Source of the DNA: Methanoregulaceae archaeon
Lineage (GTDB): Archaea; Halobacteriota; Methanomicrobia; Methanomicrobiales; Methanospirillaceae
DNA: 10,628 nucleotides
NCBI GenBank assembly: GCA_019695435.1
Contig: JACTVF010000059.1
Location: 1 to 10,628, forward strand
Direction of reading: 5' to 3'
The notes beneath the pieces were generated by a model that ran no database searches, was not told the DNA's origin, and worked only from the letters and a program-made list of their open reading frames with translations. Both the position numbers and the translations under genes were made by a program. Each line of letters opens with the position of its first letter. Within the stretch, counting starts at the first letter, position 1. This document shows positions 1 to 5,289 of the stretch, piece after piece.

Positions 1-1077
1 AAAATGGTCAGAATAAGCAATTATGTCCCGGAAGCCTGGCACGGGCGGGGGTTCGCGTATCTCTCGGGGGCGGCAGTACTGGGTGTCGTCCTGGGGCCGA
101 CGCTCGGTGTGGCAATTGCCGGTACGCTTTCCTGGCGCTGGATTTTTTTTGCCCTGGTACCGGTCGGGATAGCGATCATTGCAACCGGCTCTTTCACCCT
201 CCCGGCAGGCGAAGGGACGTCGAAGGGAAGGAAGTTCGATCTTTTCGGGGCATGCCTCTTTTCCTGCGCTACCCTCGCGCTCGTCCTTGCCATCAGTTCG
301 GTGAACGTCTTTGGGATCACCAGTCTCATCACGGCAGGCCTTGCCATTTTCACGTTCGCTTTCTGGACGCTCGCGATCGTGTACGAGAGTGCGACCGAGG
401 ACCCTGCCTTTGAGATCTCCCTGTTCCGGGACCGGCACTTCACCCATGCGAATATCTCGTTTTTCCTCATGAAGCTGGTCATTAACGGCCCGGTCTTCCT
501 CTTCCCGTTCTACCTGAACCTTGTCTTGGGCTATTCCTATGCACTGTCAAGCATTATCGTCATCGTGCCCGCGGCAGTGATGCTCCTTGCCACCCCGGCG
601 GTGGGCCTCCTGACCGACCGGTTCAGTGCGAGAACGCTCTGCATCATCGGTTCATCGGGATCAACCGCGGTGTACCTGTTCTTCGCCGGGTTTACGCTAA
701 GTATCACGCTCATCCCCGCCATCCTCGCACTCATCCTCCTTGGCCTTGCCCGCGGGGTGTTCCTCGTTCCTAATACAAAACTGGTCATGGACCACAGCCC
801 CGCAGATATGAAAGGTGCTGCATCCGGCGTCATGAAGGCGCTGGGCAATACCGGCATTATCCTTGGGATCGGGATCTTCCAGATCGCATTCTCCGAGACC
901 CTGATTGCCGCGGAAGCCGTGAGGCAGTTACACGATCCGTTCTCGGTCCCGATGCCTGCGCTCGCGGGCGGTTTCCAGGCGGCGTTTTTCCTTGCCGCAG
1001 GTCTCAGCCTTGTCGCGGTGTTCTTTGCATGGCATGCACGGTATGCACCCGAAAATACCGCTCGGGAAGAATCCTGA
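1..1077 (+). CDS. MFS multidrug exporter, DHA2/EmrB-type, 5' truncated by window edge
   Basis: Integral membrane, proton-driven efflux pump of the major facilitator superfamily, probably exporting drugs or other amphipathic compounds. The frame is open from base 1. The first Met codon (base 4) is not the true start, because the visible protein opens just before the motif C helix (GVVLGPTLG), which lies about 110 residues into DHA2 proteins. About 357 residues remain, with nine or so strongly hydrophobic helices, a loop motif LLTDRFSAR resembling the motif A repeat of the second half, and a hydrophilic tail ending APENTAREES. A full-length 14-helix DHA2 protein has about 470-500 residues, so roughly a quarter is missing. 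In motif C the usual second glycine of GPxxGG is valine. No co-directional partner follows within 400 bases. The family is clear; the substrate cannot be read from sequence. Confidence 0.9.
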   Translation, partial: KMVRISNYVPEAWHGRGFAYLSGAAVLGVVLGPTLGVAIAGTLSWRWIFFALVPVGIAIIATGSFTLPAGEGTSKGRKFDLFGACLFSCATLALVLAISSVNVFGITSLITAGLAIFTFAFWTLAIVYESATEDPAFEISLFRDRHFTHANISFFLMKLVINGPVFLFPFYLNLVLGYSYALSSIIVIVPAAVMLLATPAVGLLTDRFSARTLCIIGSSGSTAVYLFFAGFTLSITLIPAILALILLGLARGVFLVPNTKLVMDHSPADMKGAASGVMKALGNTGIILGIGIFQIAFSETLIAAEAVRQLHDPFSVPMPALAGGFQAAFFLAAGLSLVAVFFAWHARYAPENTAREES

Positions 1078-1119
1078 ACGGTGCACGGCCGGGGCACGGG
1101 TTAGAAGAGCGAAACCCCC

Positions 1120-1247
1120 TCAGTACCCCGCCTCTTCCGTTGCACAACCCCCCTGGATCCCGCCCCGGGCATCCGGCACATCCCCGGCATACCGGGGGAT
1201 CACGTGGCAGTATATCACGGTCTGGCCGGCCGCTTCTCCTGGATCAT
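1120..1247 (-). pseudogene. Degenerate 3' fragment of a HIT-family gene
   Basis: On the minus strand this stretch encodes a tail closely resembling that of the intact HIT protein at 4138-4509: GEAAGQTV, then VIPRYAGDV and ARGGI, against GKAAGQTV, LIPRYAGDV and PRGGI. The DNA also aligns (about 1142-1240 with 4152-4255) with a few small gaps. The catalytic HxHxH triad is destroyed: where the intact gene reads MHCHCHLIPR, the fragment reads IYCHVIPR, so one His-x unit is lost and another His has become Tyr. No start codon, nucleotide-binding N-terminal half or CPFC zinc motif can be found upstream on that strand; the frame ends at a TGA at 1120-1122. I infer a dead relic of a paralogue (its VPDARGG differs from VRDPRGG), not a functional gene. 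Confidence 0.75.
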
Positions 1248-1320
1248 TTTGAAATTTGAAAGATCAAACGATGCCATAAGAGACAACTATCAGTCAAGGG
1301 TCATCGTCTTTTCGATATAC

Positions 1321-1425
1321 TACCCCCCGGGCCCCAAGCCCACGCTGGCTGTGGGGCGGTAAGCCCCGGGGAAGCGTCCCTCTCCGGGCGGTGGCCGTAC
1401 CTGATCATTCCTGGTTCTGGTACGG
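1321..1425. other. GC-rich hairpin-forming segment in intergenic region
   Basis: Two separate inverted repeats lie here. The first pairs CCCCGGGC (1325-1332) with GCCCCGGGG (1363-1371) with one bulge and contains a nested stem CCCAC/GTGGG (1339-1343 with 1351-1355) and a 7-nt loop. The second is a perfect 7-bp stem CCGTACC/GGTACGG (1395-1401 with 1419-1425) with a 17-nt loop. Neither is followed by a T-run, so they are not typical terminators. They could be a structured leader of the gene at 1483, a small RNA, or chance in GC-rich DNA. The rest of the 1248-1482 gap shows no recognisable coding content. Confidence 0.35.
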
Positions 1426-1482
1426 TGCTCCGGCATGGAATTTACTGTTAACCAGCGTGGGATACCTCAAAGGTAAAGAGCC

Positions 1483-1845
1483 ATGGAAAGCATCTATACT
1501 TTAAAAATAAGAGAATCCAAGTTGGTGATTGTAGTGACAGAAACCGATTTACAGCGTAAGCACACGAAGATCAGCGAGATCAGGGAAATTGTCGGGATTT
1601 TTGAAATTGACATAGAGGATATGAAATACAGCCCCTTGAAAATCAAGGTACAACAGATCCTGAATGCAGGCGGGGAGAGGTATATCGGCATTGCAAACCT
1701 GATGGTGAAAGGCAAAGGCTGTGCTGATTATTACCGGAGCATGCATCCGCGAAAAACAAAAGAAGAAGCGCTGGAAGATGCCGCAGACGGGTTTTTTGCA
1801 TTTCTTTCCGACGAGTCTGAAATCAAAGAAGTAAAAAACTGGTAA
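1483..1845 (+). CDS. Hypothetical protein, 120 aa, unrecognised
   Basis: I do not recognise this family. The product is soluble (no signal peptide or hydrophobic helix). The N-terminal half alternates short hydrophobic strands (LVIVVTETD, IVGIFEIDIED) with charged turns; the C-terminal half is helical and acidic (KTKEEALEDAADGFFAFL, ending EIKEVKNW). A conserved-looking centre contains GGERYIGIANLMVKGKGCADYY. The ATG at 1483 is preceded by AAAGGTAAAGAGCC, giving an AGGT ribosome site about nine bases away. The gene ends in TAA followed at once by nine T residues. Its codons are visibly richer in A/T than those of the transporter upstream or the kinase downstream, which may mean horizontal acquisition. 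It stands alone, convergent with the toxin-antitoxin pair to its right. Confidence 0.7.
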   Translation: MESIYTLKIRESKLVIVVTETDLQRKHTKISEIREIVGIFEIDIEDMKYSPLKIKVQQILNAGGERYIGIANLMVKGKGCADYYRSMHPRKTKEEALEDAADGFFAFLSDESEIKEVKNW

Positions 1846-1854
1846 TTTTTTTTT
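1846..1854 (+). terminator. Oligo-T terminator after the 120-aa gene
   Basis: Nine consecutive T residues follow the TAA stop codon directly. Archaeal RNA polymerase stops on such U-tracts without needing a hairpin, so this should end the transcript of the gene at 1483-1845. Confidence 0.6.
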
Positions 1855-1860
1855 GGTTCC
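1849..1860 (+). repeat. Left copy of 12-bp direct repeat flanking MntA/HepT
   Basis: TTTTTTGGTTCC occurs here and again at 2687-2698, one copy on either side of the mntA-hepT module. Half of it is a T-run, so chance or convergent terminators can explain it, but the flanking position would also fit a recombination or insertion scar. Confidence 0.4.
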
Positions 1861-1940
1861 GGTTATTGACGATCTCTTGGATCTATAATCCGGAACTTAT
1901 AAAACGCTGGCTCGATAACAACGATCTGAAGATCCGATGA

Positions 1941-1971
1941 GAGCCGCCGTTTTATTGCCGGCTTCTTTTTT
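1941..1971 (+). terminator. Hairpin plus T-tract, convergent terminator
   Basis: AGCCG (1942-1946) pairs with CGGCT (1959-1963), extendable by one G-T pair, and is followed by TTTTTT at 1966-1971. It points rightwards and ends at the last codon of the convergent hepT, so it would back up the oligo-T stop at 1846 and keep transcription from running antisense into the toxin-antitoxin genes. Confidence 0.45.
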
Positions 1972-2299
1972 ACTGTTTTAAAATCCGCTGGATCTCCTGC
2001 CCGAGCCGCGGGAGATCATGTTTTGCCGTGTTCCAGACTTCATCGATATCGATACCGAAATACTGGTGCACCAGAAGATGCCGCATGGAAATAATATCCT
2101 TCCATGGAATAACCGGATGGGTTTCCTGATAATCCGGGGAGATACCGTTTGCTGCCTCTCCTATGATCTGGATATGGTACAGCGTCCATACGACGACCAT
2201 TTCAGACCGGGCAAAATCATCGCGTGAATCCGGAAGTTTTTCTCCGATCTTATTGACTGCTTCAAGGATATCGCGGAGACGATCACGGTCGGATCTCAT
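1970..2299 (-). CDS. hepT: HepT-like toxin (DUF86 ribonuclease)
   Basis: Toxin half of a HepT/MntA toxin-antitoxin module; in characterised members HepT is a HEPN-fold ribonuclease. The 109-residue, mostly helical protein has the family's usual length. The diagnostic RX4HXY active-site motif is intact as R73, H78 and Y80 (RHLLVHQYF). In the family Arg and His are catalytic and the Tyr is the residue that the partner nucleotidyltransferase modifies by adding AMP. Other family marks are the QIIGEAANGIS segment near residue 44 and a Trp/Lys-rich helix (PWKDIISM) just before the motif. The ATG overlaps the TGA of mntA as ATGA, so the two are translationally coupled. All key residues are present, so I see no sign of inactivation. 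Confidence 0.9.
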   Translation of the reverse strand: MRSDRDRLRDILEAVNKIGEKLPDSRDDFARSEMVVVWTLYHIQIIGEAANGISPDYQETHPVIPWKDIISMRHLLVHQYFGIDIDEVWNTAKHDLPRLGQEIQRILKQ

Positions 2300-2586
2300 A
2301 AGGGCACGGCTTCCTGCATCACAGTCCGGCGGAAATTTTCATGGATCCCGTTCACCGATGCGACATCGACACTCCGCCCGAGAAGTTCTGAGAGTTCCCG
2401 CTGGAATGCAGCATGGGTGAGAAGTGACGTGCCCTTGGGGAATTCCACCAGGAAATCAATGTCGCTTCTACCGGTTGCTTCCCGGCGTGCAACCGAGCCG
2501 AATATCCGGATATTTTTTACGGCAAACCGATCTGCGAGTGCAAGGATGTCCGGTCTTTTTGCAGCGATAAGCTCGTAGATGTCCAT
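2296..2586 (-). CDS. mntA: MntA-like antitoxin, minimal nucleotidyltransferase
   Basis: Antitoxin of the HepT/MntA module. Characterised MntA proteins neutralise HepT by transferring AMP from ATP onto the tyrosine of its RX4HXY motif. The 96-residue product carries the nucleotidyltransferase signature GSX10DXD: G30-S31, then D42 and D44 (SDIDFLVEF), plus a third acidic residue at D74 (SVDVAS) that probably completes the metal site. I chose the ATG at 2586 because it gives the family length and has GAGG eight bases upstream; an in-frame ATG at 2676 would add 30 residues with no similarity to the family. The stop overlaps the hepT start by four bases (ATGA). A minus-strand TATA-like element lies about 45 bases upstream, so the pair is probably transcribed on its own rather than with the kinase gene behind it. 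Confidence 0.9.
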   Translation of the reverse strand: MDIYELIAAKRPDILALADRFAVKNIRIFGSVARREATGRSDIDFLVEFPKGTSLLTHAAFQRELSELLGRSVDVASVNGIHENFRRTVMQEAVPL

Positions 2587-2627
2587 TCCGGTCGCCTCTT
2601 GTTCTCCAAGAATAGATAGGTAAAAGA

Positions 2628-2639
2628 GGATATTAATGC
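2628..2639 (-). promoter_or_regulatory. Candidate TATA box for mntA-hepT
   Basis: On the minus strand this reads GCATTAATATCC, an AT-rich box about 45 bases before the mntA start. An archaeal transcription start about 25 bases downstream would leave a leader of roughly 20 bases containing the GAGG ribosome site. Confidence 0.4.
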
Positions 2640-2686
2640 ATTGACCTGTAGTAACCTGGCCCGGGGTTTTCCTCATAAAATACGTG

Positions 2687-2698
2687 TTTTTTGGTTCC
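2687..2698 (+). repeat. Right copy of 12-bp direct repeat flanking MntA/HepT
   Basis: Exact match to TTTTTTGGTTCC at 1849-1860. Here the GGTTCC part is repeated once more at 2702-2707. It sits between the end of the kinase gene and the promoter of mntA. Confidence 0.4.
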
Positions 2699-2712
2699 TT
2701 TGGTTCCTCCCC

Positions 2713-3219
2713 CTATCCCGGGAACCTGTCAATCCCCTCCATCACCTTCCCCACGACCTCCTCGAAGTCCTCATCTTCACAATCGATCGTGATATCGGCA
2801 TACCTCTCGTACAACGGTACCCTCTCCCGATACATATCGAGAAGACTCTCGCCCTTAAACAAGACAATCCCCCGAGTCGTGATGTTTTTGAGCCTGCGGA
2901 CCATCTCATCGCAGGAGATCTTCAGGTACACGACCACACCCTCTTTTTTCAGCTTGTCCATCGCTTTTTGTGAAAAAACCACGCTGCCCCCGGTGGCGAT
3001 GACGCAATTACGGCAGGAAAGAGATATGATGGTCTCTTCCTCGGCTAAAAGAAACGCATCCGGCCCCTCCGTGTCGATAATCTCCTGCAGGAGCCTGCCG
3101 GCATGTTCCTGTATCGCGATATCGGTGTCGACAAAGGTCATCCCCAGCGTCTTTGCAAGGATGACGCCCACAGTGCTCTTCCCTGCGCCCGGCATCCCGA
3201 TAAGAATAATGTTCTTCAT
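2713..3219 (-). CDS. Shikimate kinase-family P-loop kinase, substrate uncertain
   Basis: Small cytosolic kinase of the AroK fold, 168 residues, the normal length. A Walker A loop GMPGAGKST occupies residues 8-16 and DTD near residue 32 matches the shikimate kinase DxD. The lid arginine (TTRGIVL) and the C-terminal RxPLYxxxAD motif (ERVPLYERYAD) are present. Compared from memory with E. coli AroK, two substrate-site features differ: the FRxxE motif carrying shikimate-binding Arg58 reads FLLAE, and the GGG loop reads ATGGSVV. Known methanogen shikimate kinases belong to the unrelated GHMP family, so this protein need not act in aromatic synthesis; a related alcohol-kinase role is possible. It starts at ATG 3219 without a strong ribosome site and is divergent from the methyltransferase; no aro genes adjoin it. 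Family assignment is firm, substrate is not. Confidence 0.8.
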   Translation of the reverse strand: MKNIILIGMPGAGKSTVGVILAKTLGMTFVDTDIAIQEHAGRLLQEIIDTEGPDAFLLAEEETIISLSCRNCVIATGGSVVFSQKAMDKLKKEGVVVYLKISCDEMVRRLKNITTRGIVLFKGESLLDMYRERVPLYERYADITIDCEDEDFEEVVGKVMEGIDRFPG

Positions 3220-3352
3220 GGAGTTGTGCTGTCCCCGGAATTCATGGTAATCTGTGATCGATAAACCTGCATACTCACACTATAGTTTCACTGTTTGTGT
3301 TGAACGTTTTTAGTACGAGATGAAAAGAATGACTGTCCGGGGAAAGTTAAAG

Positions 3353-3373
3353 CCATAAGAAAGCATCTTATGG
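3353..3373. repeat. Perfect inverted repeat over the methyltransferase start
   Basis: CCATAAG (3353-3359) and CTTATGG (3367-3373) form a 7-bp perfect dyad around a 7-nt spacer. The right arm contains the ATG at 3370. It may be an operator in DNA or a hairpin in RNA that hides this start codon, in which case the ATG at 3403 would be used. Confidence 0.45.
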
Positions 3374-4086
3374 TTTACCAGCCCCCCATTTATCATACCT
3401 GTATGCACAATCCAGACAATGCCACTCCTCATAACTCCGACACGTACGATCGCCAGATCAGGTTGACCATCCCGCATTATGAGGATATTCACGCGGAAAT
3501 CCTTAATTTTGTAAAGGTTCAGTGTCCTTGTCCCGGAACCTGGCTGGATACCGGATGCGGGACGGGTTCTTTTATTAAAAAAGCGCAGGTGCTTTTTCCG
3601 GATACAGAGTTCTTCATTGCAGATCCTTCTGAGGGGATGCTCCTTGAAGCTTCACACAACCTGACAGGCTGCCCGTATCACCTTATCGGCAGGTGCGGGA
3701 CCGCAGATCTCCCGGGATTCACAAAACGCAGGTTTGACGTGATCACCGCGATCCAGTGCCACCATTACCTTGCAGAAGAAGAGCGAAACGAGGCAGTCCG
3801 TGCATGTTTTTCCCTCCTGAACGACCGCGGTTTTTTTGTCACTTCAGAGAATATCCGCCCGTTTTCTGATGAAGGAATCGCACGATCCTTATCGTACTGG
3901 GGCGAGTTCCAGCGTCAGGCCGGGAGAACTAAGGCTGAAATAAGGGATCACCTGGACAGGTTTGATCATGAGTATTTCCCGATAACGATCACCGGACACC
4001 TGCAGTGCTACCACGAAGCCGGTTTCTCCGTTGCCGAGATCCTATGGCTTTCCTGTCTCCAGGGTGTATTCTGGTGCAGGAAGTAA
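3370..4086 (+). CDS. Class I SAM-dependent methyltransferase
   Basis: Soluble Rossmann-fold methyltransferase, up to 238 residues. The SAM-binding motif I is LDTGCGTG at residues 59-66, the acidic motif II is the end of strand 2 (FFIADPS, D85), and the motif IV region is FDVITAIQCHHYL near residues 122-133. A C-terminal strand pair (AEILWLSCLQGVFWCRK) completes the core. The stretch YDRQIRLTIPHYEDIH before motif I resembles the lead helix of CmoA-like and related archaeal methyltransferases, but I cannot name the substrate. Two starts are possible: ATG 3370, inside an inverted repeat, or ATG 3403, which removes eleven poorly conserved-looking residues; neither has a clear ribosome site. The gene is divergent from the P-loop kinase and convergent with the HIT gene, so it is probably monocistronic. 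Confidence 0.85.
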   Translation: MVYQPPIYHTCMHNPDNATPHNSDTYDRQIRLTIPHYEDIHAEILNFVKVQCPCPGTWLDTGCGTGSFIKKAQVLFPDTEFFIADPSEGMLLEASHNLTGCPYHLIGRCGTADLPGFTKRRFDVITAIQCHHYLAEEERNEAVRACFSLLNDRGFFVTSENIRPFSDEGIARSLSYWGEFQRQAGRTKAEIRDHLDRFDHEYFPITITGHLQCYHEAGFSVAEILWLSCLQGVFWCRK

Positions 4087-4137
4087 GGTCGTTTGTTGCA
4101 TCTGAAGTTTTTACGTAGAGTCACAATCAGTTGTGTA

Positions 4138-4509
4138 TTATTGTTGATACGGCACGACCCCCCGGATCCCGCCTCTGGGGTCCCGGACATCCCCGGCGTA
4201 CCGGGGGATCAGGTGGCAGTGGCAGTGCATCACAGTCTGCCCGGCTGCTTTACCCGCGTTGATCCCGATGTTGTAGCCGGCCGGGTGGAATTGTTCTTCG
4301 ATGACTTCTTTGCATACATCAACTAGGGCGAGCAATGCCTGTTTCTCCAGGGTGGTCAGCGAGAAGAAATCCGGCTCATGCCGGAACGGGATCACGAGCA
4401 GGTGCCCCCTGCTGACCGGGGAGATGTCCCACCGGGCATAGCAGAGCTCATTCAGTGCGACAATATCTTCAGCCACCGGATTGCAGAACGGACAGTTCAC
4501 AGGCGCCAT
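4138..4509 (-). CDS. HIT-family hydrolase (histidine triad protein)
   Basis: Cytosolic nucleotide hydrolase or transferase of the histidine triad superfamily, 123 residues, the usual size. It has an N-terminal CPFC motif (residues 6-9, probably half of a zinc site), the strand motif SRGHLLVIP (33-41), and a C-terminal catalytic triad H95-x-H97-x-H99 (MHCHCHLIPR); the middle histidine is the expected nucleotide acceptor. Members act on AMP-lysine, AMP-NH2, dinucleoside polyphosphates and similar compounds; which one applies here is not readable. The start at 4509 has GAGGT seven bases upstream. An in-frame ATG at 4833 would add 108 residues that translate the TATA region and are not plausible. 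A diverged, broken relative of this tail lies at 1120-1247. Confidence 0.92.
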   Translation of the reverse strand: MAPVNCPFCNPVAEDIVALNELCYARWDISPVSRGHLLVIPFRHEPDFFSLTTLEKQALLALVDVCKEVIEEQFHPAGYNIGINAGKAAGQTVMHCHCHLIPRYAGDVRDPRGGIRGVVPYQQ

Positions 4510-4677
4510 GCACCGGACCTCGGGCACACCAGTATGATCGTGGCATTTCACTTTAAGGTTCCTGATGACCGTCTCCTGCCGCGCCCGTACGGCACCGTCA
4601 CCGCGGGAAACTGGGGCCGTGACTCTGCCCGGAAATCGTGGTAACCCGCCGCAAACGAAAAAGCAGGATCTGAAAAT

Positions 4678-4702
4678 ACTATATATATAATAAAAATTGA
4701 AT
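4678..4702. promoter_or_regulatory. Divergent AT-rich promoter region, HIT and ferredoxin
   Basis: A run of alternating TA (around 4680-4690) and an A-rich stretch form TATA boxes readable on both strands in an otherwise GC-rich 262-base gap. Leftwards it would give the HIT mRNA a leader of roughly 150 bases; rightwards it would give the ferredoxin a leader of 60-70 bases. I see no riboswitch class I can name in the long left leader. Confidence 0.5.
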
Positions 4703-4771
4703 AATCCCTGAAAGAAGCAGACCGGGTGCGGTACCCGCCGGGCCCGTTCACTACGAAGAAAGGCGATACCC

Positions 4772-5014
4772 GTGGAGGTCGGACCCGCGACAACAGTAGG
4801 TACTGAGGTGTATGTCGATCCTGACCAGTGCAAACGATCGCGTCATTGCCGGACCACCCACCGGTGCGTTAACTTATGCTCGATGGGTGTTTTTATCAAC
4901 GTAAAAGGAGACGGGGTTTACCCTGAAAAAAGCGAGCTCTGCTGTATGTGTTTTTTGTGCAACGATTTCTGCCCCTCCCACGCGATCACCGTCCGGTGGA
5001 CACTCCGGGCCTGA
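4772..5014 (+). CDS. Small ferredoxin-like protein, two [4Fe-4S] sites, first one atypical
   Basis: Probable soluble electron carrier of 80 residues. The second half has a textbook [4Fe-4S] motif CX2CX2CX3CP: C57, C60, C63, C67-P68, with an extra Cys at 58. The first half ends like a normal cluster (CVNLCSMGVF) but its spacing is CX5CX5CX3C (C20, C26, C32, C36); the expected CX2CX2C is replaced by CKRSRHC and CRTTHRC, with Ser23 where a Cys would sit. This looks like a small insertion, so the first cluster may be unusual or absent. Translation must start at GTG 4772 (AAAGG about eight bases upstream) or a later GTG at 4808, because the frame is closed by a TGA at 4709 and has no ATG before the motifs. 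The partner redox enzyme is not in the window. The gene ends at TGA 5012; the frame then stays open for 37 codons, which I assign to a decayed neighbour. Confidence 0.8.
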   Translation: MEVGPATTVGTEVYVDPDQCKRSRHCRTTHRCVNLCSMGVFINVKGDGVYPEKSELCCMCFLCNDFCPSHAITVRWTLRA

Positions 5015-5020
5015 TCCCGG

Positions 5021-5171
5021 GTGTATCACCCGGGGAAAACGGTAGCGGAAGCGAATGCAAAGAAAGCAATCGAAGCGTACTTTGAGCGGGCAACCACGAA
5101 GGGAATTTTCGGGCTGCTTCCGGACTAAAAAGATCGGCACGCAGGAATTCAGAGACGAACTGCGCGATTGA
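5021..5171 (+). pseudogene. Frameshifted antitoxin-like remnant
   Basis: The sequence reads as protein in two successive frames: KKAIEAYFERATTKGIFGLL, ending PD, up to a TAA at 5126, then KKIGTQEFRDELRD from 5127 to a TGA at 5169. One extra base (T5126), or loss of two, joins them into a helix-rich charged tail typical of small antitoxins. No plausible N-terminal part or start codon is seen; upstream the frame runs into the ferredoxin stop. The TGA overlaps a TTG that would begin the toxin-like remnant, as in coupled toxin-antitoxin operons. I infer a broken antitoxin gene from the composition and arrangement; the family is not established. Confidence 0.45.
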
Positions 5172-5259
5172 CAATTGCCTTTTTTTTGCGGACTCGTACG
5201 CCCTCACCGGGATCCTGAAAGGAAATAACAATCAGCGAAATCTATCCCGTCGGGGAGCA
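5168..5259 (+). pseudogene. Truncated VapC-like (PIN domain) toxin remnant
   Basis: From 5188 the frame reads ADSYALTGILKGNNN, matching the start of many archaeal VapC toxins (hydrophobic strand, catalytic Asp in DSYAL, then an ILKGN helix). Upstream TTG ACA ATT GCC TTT would supply the first strand, but the run of eight T residues (5180-5187) puts the two parts out of frame, consistent with homopolymer slippage. After about 25 residues the similarity stops and the promoter of the next module begins, so roughly 100 residues of a PIN domain are missing. No function is expected. Confidence 0.45.
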
Positions 5260-5289
5260 GGTCTGGTATCCTCCGTCGCGATCAGGGTC

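Noticed and set aside
1890..1906. TATA-like CTTATAAAAC promoter and GTTCCGG/CCGGAAC repeat between the orphan gene and hepT
   Set aside because: No gene lies downstream in that direction before the convergent hepT, and the 27-base spacing of the repeat is not compelling.
2587..2676. MntA start at 2676
   Set aside because: Adds 30 unrelated residues over the promoter region; the ATG at 2586 has GAGG in place and the family length.
4510..4833. N-terminal extension of the HIT gene to an ATG at 4833 (108 extra residues)
   Set aside because: The extension translates the TATA region and GC-rich leader and resembles no domain; the ATG at 4509 has a good ribosome site and gives the normal HIT length.
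5012..5014. TGA in the ferredoxin frame as selenocysteine
   Set aside because: Archaeal selenocysteine is known in Methanococcales and Methanopyrus but not in Methanomicrobiales, no Sec element is evident after the gene, and the residues around it are not a redox motif.
5180..5187. Eight-T run as the ferredoxin terminator
   Set aside because: It could stop transcription, but it is also the third to fifth codon region of a VapC-like remnant, so I did not list it as a dedicated terminator.
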